Below, piece by piece: positions 59,123 through 64,000 of a DNA stretch of 64,000 nt. Position numbers and translations under genes: made by a program. The notes under the pieces are model-generated. The model saw nothing but the letters and a program-made list of their open reading frames with translations. It searched no databases and had not been told where the DNA came from. Source of the stretch: Daucus carota subsp. sativus (taxonomy: Eukaryota > Streptophyta > Magnoliopsida > Apiales > Apiaceae); contig NC_030386.2 of the NCBI RefSeq assembly GCF_001625215.2, positions 23,096,545 to 23,160,544 on the forward strand, written 5' to 3'. Positions within the stretch are counted from its first letter, which is position 1. The number at the start of each line of letters is the position of its first letter.

Positions 59123-60135
59123 GCGGAGTTTGTGCCAAATTATCATGTCAACATGTAGAGTATGTTAGACAGATCATTTCTTTGTAAAGCTTCACATAAA
59201 TATTGTTGTGTGATGTAAGATATCTGTTTTCTTTTTAGCAGCGAAAAGAGAGGAAATTGCTTTCTGCTGGTCAAATAAATGACGATTTTTCGAAGTCTGA
59301 GGAGTTGAGACTTGATAAAATAAAACCCTTAAATGATGGTTTTGTTAATGGTCCACAATCAGTATCTTTGCCACAGGTATCCATGGAGTTGCCTAACAAA
59401 GCAGCGACGTTAGAGGTTGAACAAGAAACAGTCCTGTTAAATAGTTGTGGAGATACTAAAGAAGTTGAACCTGAAATTGTTGCGTTGATCCATGGTGACA
59501 ATGTGGAGATGGAAGAAGTTGACAAAAAAAGGGTTGTCTTAACTAATTGTGGAAGTGCGAGGATTGAAGAAGTTGGACCCCAAATTGTTTTGTTAAACGA
59601 TGGTGGCGATGTAGGGATGGAAGATGTTGCACAAGAAATAGTTGTGTTAAAGAATCACGAAGATGAGCGGATTGAAGACGTTGAACCCCAAGTTGTTGCC
59701 AGCATCGGTGGCAATGTAGAGATGGAAGACGTTGAACAAGAAACAGTTGTGCTACACAATCATGGAGATGCAAGGATTGAAAAAGTTGAACCTCAAATTG
59801 TTGTATTATACGATAGTGGCAATTTAGAGATGGAAGGCACTAAAGAAGAAACAATTGTGTTGAACAATCATGGAGATGCACAGATTAAAGAAGTTGAACC
59901 CAGAATCGTTGTGTTAAAGGATGATGGTAATGTAGGGATGGAAGACGTTGAACCAGATTTTGCTTTAAGCAGTAGTGATGTGTGTTTAATTACGAGTGTG
60001 TGTGTATGGTGTGCAAAAAAGTTCACTCGTGAGACTGTTGAATCTGAAGATCATTCAGAATCAGTTGGTTTCATGTGCCCAACCTGCAAAGCTACAATCT
60101 CTAAGCATCTTGACAATGGTTTTCATGATTTCTGA
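55141..60135 (+). CDS. MBD8-like methyl-CpG-binding-domain protein
   Basis: Four exons (55141-55961, 57750-57885, 58012-58917, 59239-60135) give 919 aa. The N-terminus (LTFESLPEINLSDLSQSELH) and the MBD (about 245-295: FPVGWKIILGLRRRNG, YCRRYV, then SPVGEHFVSCKEASLYLQSY across the first intron) match the plant MBD8 type. A basic patch RKRKRGGGGK may touch DNA. Exon 3 adds a C2H2 finger with canonical spacing (Cys364, Cys367, His380, His385). Exon 4 holds about five acidic tandem repeats (residues about 679-862) and a C-terminal CxxC-x21-CxxC module (Cys876, 879, 901, 904; GFMCPTCKATI). Plant MBD8 is a nuclear chromatin protein linked to flowering in Arabidopsis; not all plant MBDs bind methylated DNA. 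At 919 aa it is longer than I expect for the family. The exon-3 start is chosen by phase, and the exon-4 acceptor TAGCAG offers a one-residue alternative. Confidence 0.85.
57471..57492. repeat. (GT)n microsatellite in MBD intron 1
   Basis: A short GT run preceded by CG/CA-alternating sequence; simple repeat. Confidence 0.8.
59086..59119. repeat. (GT)n microsatellite in MBD intron 3
   Basis: An uninterrupted GT dinucleotide run of about 34 bases. Confidence 0.85.
59410..59960 (+). repeat. Coding minisatellite in the MBD gene, about 110-bp unit
   Basis: About five units, each coding two similar half-units (VEQETVVLNNHGDARIEE-like, then VEPQIVVLNDGGNVEMED-like). The frame is kept throughout, so unit gain or loss changes protein length without breaking it. 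Confidence 0.8.
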
Positions 60136-61079
60136 TCCTTGCAGTGCTTCCTATATTGCTGGTAAGGCTTCCTCTAGGACCAGGTACTTGCTAATTATGT
60201 TTTCTTTTACCTCATATTACATTTTTTAAATTTTGGCAAAGCGAGTCTAGTGAAAAAGCCACATACTTCTTTAATAAATGGTCAAGAACATTGATCAGTA
60301 GAATCTTGTCGCTTCTTTCGTTTAAATTGCAAATTTGCCCAACTCTGAAATGCAGAAGGCTGGAGCTGAACTTGCCTATATATAAAAAAAATGAAATTGA
60401 TAATCTAGGAAATTTCTTACATCTTTAGACTATAAATCTATACTTACTGCTTTGCTCCTCTTTCATATGTTGCAGTGAAATAATGATCGGATGTATCAAA
60501 TGCAGTACAAATTTATGTTGTTGCAGTAAATTGATGGCTGAATTTGTCAACTGCACCATAAATTTATGCGATGAAATCTTGCTTGCGATCATGTCTGTTA
60601 CACTGTATAAGCAGATCAACTGGTTCCGGGAAATAGAACAGAGCTTTTAGACCTAGAAGTTTCATGTATTTCTGTCATGATGCTTAAGATCAGATCTGTG
60701 TATAAGCAGTTTAGTTGGTGCCGGAAAAATAGAACAGAGCTTATCTTTTAGCCTACACCTAGAGTTTTCTCGTACTTCCTGGTCTTGGTATGGTGCTTTG
60801 ATGCACATCAGGCCTACTCATGCTTTCGAAGTCCAACTTTTGTAAACAGTGGAGGTATTACATATACATCAAAATATAATGTTTTCTGGTGAATATCCCT
60901 CAGCTAGTTTTTTTATAGATATATTTAATTTAGACAGTGATTTTCGTGAGAATGATATATATTTGTTTTACTTTTACATGCGTGTTAATACGTAGTCATT
61001 TCATTTTGTTACTCACCGGAGGTAATCTGAGGAACATTATTCTCTTTAAATAATGAAGATTGAAGAGAATTTTTAGATT
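60136..61079. other. 3' region of the MBD gene and intergenic sequence
   Basis: Non-coding. Two similar blocks near 60600-60650 and 60690-60745 (AACTGGTTCCGGGAAATAGAACAGAGCTT-like, TTGGTGCCGGAAAAATAGAACAGAGCTT-like; TAAGCAG before each) form a short local duplication. Confidence 0.5.
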
Positions 61080-61565
61080 CTTCTCTTACAAGCTGAAAAG
61101 CAGGTAGATGAAACTGGTGAATCTGGTCTCAGACGTTTTGATTCATTGGAAAGCAAATGAACTGTTGGGACAATCATTGAATCAGGATACAGCAGAAAAC
61201 ATATCCAGCAAAGGGCTTGATACTTTTGCTTTCTTTTTTGACATTTCCTTGGCCAAACATTCAAAATATTCTGTAGGAGTTAGCATCCATGAAAATGAGA
61301 AAAGTTGGAAACCTAATCTGTCATCCACTATATTTGAGTATGGGCATCAGGTTCTTCACTCTTTTTCTTGCTTACACTCCGTTTGGTTGAATTTGATCAT
61401 GCTACTTTGAAATCCGATGGTGTTTCTCGTAGTGAAATAAAAAACTGTGAAGAAAAGGGCGGAATAAACATTGTCGAAGAGATGTATTTAAAAGGGAAGA
61501 GACGAGCTACAAGAAAGGCACGAGAAGTAAGAAATATTGAGGTACAAGAAAGGCATGAGAAGTAA
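61080..61565 (+). pseudogene. Possible coding relic of unknown family
   Basis: Reading frames joined by shifts look more protein-like than the surroundings: QVDETGESGLRRFDSLESK (from about 61100), then NELLGQSLNQDTAENISSKG to about 61350, then EIKNCEEKGGINIVEEMYLK to the stop at 61563. It could be leftover 3' exon material of the MBD gene, or another broken gene. I recognise no domain. Confidence 0.3.
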
Positions 61566-62025
61566 GAAATAATGATCATTTCTTTGTATCGGAGTTTGAG
61601 CTCTAATTTCAATTTATTTAGAGATGGAGAAATAAAAAAAAATGATGAATATTAAATTCCCAGAAAGTACATAAATAATTTCATCTTCACAGTCTCATTG
61701 TTTCAATCAACATGAAGCGTCAGAATCTTTACATACAGTAAGTATTGAGGTAAAGGACCAAGCAAGGAGATATTAGTCAGAATCTTATTTACCAAACATT
61801 AATTTATGCATGGAATTTCTGCACAGAGCAGCATTGCATTATTTAAGTTGCATTGCATTAATCAAGGTTCTAAAGTTGAGTTGAAATTAACCTATGCTTA
61901 AATCCCACTTCATTGCTTAGGGACCCTGGAGCAATATTCTTTTGTCAAAAATTGAGGGCACACACATACATTTGTGTATAAGTACTACACTGTTACAAAG
62001 TTTGATTGGTGAGTTGTGTGACTAC

Positions 62026-63811
62026 ATGTTGATGAATGCAAGTGCTATATGCAAGCACTGCAACATAAATATATCACCTACACCACATGCTCAGACACTC
62101 TGGTGTCATGGATGTGGAAGAATAATAACAGTGTGCAGATATCAAGAAACTTGGAAGCAGGGAAAAGTTGTATTTGAGACAAAATTTTATAAGCATTCAC
62201 TCAGACAGAGATTTTCAGAAGATAATTGTCAGAAGAGTTTGATTACAAGTACTGTTAAGCACATGCATTCTGAGACCATAAGTTCCTGGGAAGCGCCTAG
62301 AGGAAAGCGTGCACTTCTCTGTGGCGTTGTTTACAGTAAGCAGAAGTACAGGCTTAAGGGAACTTTTAATGATGTTAATAACATGAGACATATGCTGGTG
62401 GAACATTTCAAATTTCCAAGCAGTTCCATCCACATTCTTACAGGTAACTGTAATGTTATGAGCATATTTAGTATTACATTGTTTAGGTACTCTCTTTTTA
62501 TGTACTTGATGAGAAGGTTCTCTTTGAGTAGCAAGTTATGAACTCAAAAGATCACTCAATCTGTGTTTTTTTGCAATAATGGAACTTGAGTGCAGAAGGG
62601 GGACCATATTTTCATCCAACTAAAAGGAATATACAGGCTGGTTTAAAATGGCTTGTGAAGGACTGTAAGGCTGGGGACTCTCTGGTGTTCTACTTCTCCG
62701 GACATGGATTAAGACAACCTGATTTTGATAATGATGAACTTGACGGATTTGATGAAACCATCTGCCCTCTTGATTTCAAGACAGCTGGGGTGATACTCGA
62801 CAATGAAATCAATGATACCATTGTCAGACCTCTTAAACCAGGTGTCAGACTTCATGCCATCGTTGATTCTTGCCATAGTGGAACCATTCTTGATTTATCA
62901 TATGTCTATAACTTGAAAGAGTACGTACAATATTTGCTCATTATCTTTACAAGTTTGTGAATTGCTTTATTATAAGTGTCTTCTGGTGTCTTCAACTTAG
63001 TAGTCTAGAAGGTGTACTTTTATGGTTTTGCAGGTTATTTGAAAACACAATGTCTTAGTAATATAATGTAGCTGACATAATATTCTGTTATGAATTATGA
63101 TATTGAAATGGTAGGAGGAGGGGTTTGAAGTTTAATAAGTAACAAGAATCGACTTGTTCTGCTAATCCAAATAAACTGATCATATATAGAAAGACCTAAT
63201 TATGTACTGCAACACATATATCCAAGTTTTATACTGCCTGTTTGAGTTTCCACAGTAAGACATGGATGAATAATCACCCTCCATCAAATGCATATAAAGG
63301 AACAAGCGGTGGACAAGCCATCTGTTTCAGTGCGTGTGAGGATGATCAACTTGCTGAAGATACATCAGTGAGTTATCTTTACTATAAAAGCCACTCTTAT
63401 AATTTGAACATCAGCCTGCTTGTTGCTTACACTACTGTGCTGGCAACGACAGGCTTTCTCTGGAAAGCAGATGTCAGGTGCCATGACATACACTTTTATA
63501 AAAGCAATTCTGGAGAATCCTGATATAACATATGAAGGCATCATGATTTCAATGCGTACAGCCATCAGACAGGCGAGGGCAACTGGATGTCTCCTTAAGA
63601 GGCTTTTTCGTCGAAACATATTGCAGGTAGGTGTTTATCTTTTCTGATATATATTTTTTAAGTTTCAGGAGATATCGTATAAGATAACTTTGTAGTTACT
63701 TGGTATTTCTTTAAATAATTTTTTTTTTTTTGTTCTTGAAAAAAAATTGTGCAGGAACCTCTACTGTCCGCTTCTGAGAAATTTGATACGAATGCAACCT
63801 TCAACTTGTAG
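62026..63811 (+). CDS. Type I metacaspase with LSD1-like zinc finger
   Basis: A cysteine protease that cleaves after Arg/Lys; type I plant members act in programmed cell death and protein-aggregate clearance in the cytosol. Five exons (62026-62443, 62596-62920, 63256-63367, 63453-63626, 63755-63811) give 361 aa, near the usual length. The N-terminal finger has Cys9, Cys12, Cys27 and Cys30 (CKHC, CHGC). The catalytic domain starts at GKRALLCGVVYS; catalytic His176 lies in FYFSGHG and Cys232 in VDSCHSG. The p10-like part has SGGQAICFSACEDDQLAEDT and SGAMTYTFIKAI. It ends TNATFNL, as in metacaspases 1-3. The frame is open upstream of 62026 but only through non-ATG codons; ATG 62032 is a possible alternative start. 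No break is seen. The short segment NLKD-KTWMNNHPPSN at the exon 2/3 join is less typical, so that junction is the least sure. Confidence 0.93.
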
Positions 63812-64000
63812 GCTACTGGAGTTCATGTTAACTACGAAGCACTGGAGTGTCTGTGACATTGAACAGCTTTCAATATATATAAAGATTAAATTTTTTTTCT
63901 ATATTTGTTTGTTTGTACTAAATGTTACTCACCTAGTTATGCAATACAGCAGAATCACATTACTGAATATCATGTTTAGTTTTACCACCATATTTTCTTT
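63812..64000 (+). other. 3' untranslated/downstream region of the metacaspase gene
   Basis: AT-rich downstream sequence to the edge of the window; nothing else is recognised. Confidence 0.4.

Noticed and set aside
61942..62025. Extended metacaspase N-terminus (28 extra codons)
   Set aside because: It begins at a TTG codon; the first ATG in frame is 62026, and the zinc finger starts soon after, as in the family.

Overview
The window is nuclear DNA from a flowering plant, most likely a eudicot. It is AT-rich, its genes have GT-AG introns and TATA boxes, one tRNA-Met gene has an intron, there is a nuclear copy of plastid 16S rRNA, and miniature DNA transposons and Helitrons are abundant. The gene families (UGT85 glucosyltransferases, BAHD acyltransferases, EXORDIUM, chloroplast DnaJ, plant MBD, type I metacaspase) agree. 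An asterid would fit, but I cannot fix the species.

Layout. At 2.0-2.9 kb there is an intact EXORDIUM-like gene (minus). From 4 to 15 kb there are no genes, but an unusually clear set of miniature transposons: Stowaway-like (TA duplication), Harbinger/Tourist-like (TTA duplication), hAT-like (8-bp duplications), and an unclassified family split by a nested insertion. From 15 to 25 kb there are two paralogous two-exon UGT85-type genes (475 and 481 aa), with a 2.1-kb Helitron, a broken glutaredoxin and a broken NPH3-family gene between them.

From 25.2 to 38.8 kb lies what looks like one 13.6-kb composite Helitron. Its left part matches the first half, and its right part the second half, of the 2.1-kb Helitron at 16.9-19.0 kb. 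The middle holds inverted Helitron copies, a 560-bp inverted repeat, a two-exon BAHD acyltransferase pseudogene and a second, truncated BAHD copy. From 39 to 44 kb there are three tandem copies of a small intronless gene of unknown function, whose product has a histidine run and an EAR-like LDLSLRLGL motif. Between them lie a copia/UGT patchwork insert and another BAHD fragment. After a plastid 16S fragment and the tRNA-Met gene come a seven-coding-exon chloroplast DnaJ gene (45.1-52.5 kb, minus), an MBD8-like methyl-CpG-binding-domain gene (55.1-60.1 kb, plus) and a type I metacaspase (62.0-63.8 kb, plus).

How it fits together. The housekeeping part (DnaJ, MBD, metacaspase, tRNA) is intact and conventional. 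The left two thirds is accessory: glucosyltransferases beside acyltransferase relics could be the remains of a specialised-metabolism cluster broken up by Helitrons, but the acyltransferases here are all damaged. The best candidate for something undescribed is the triplicated His-rich/EAR small-protein family with its shared promoter palindrome; the most striking genome structure is the split, gene-carrying Helitron. Exon boundaries were derived by hand from splice sites, reading phase and family similarity.
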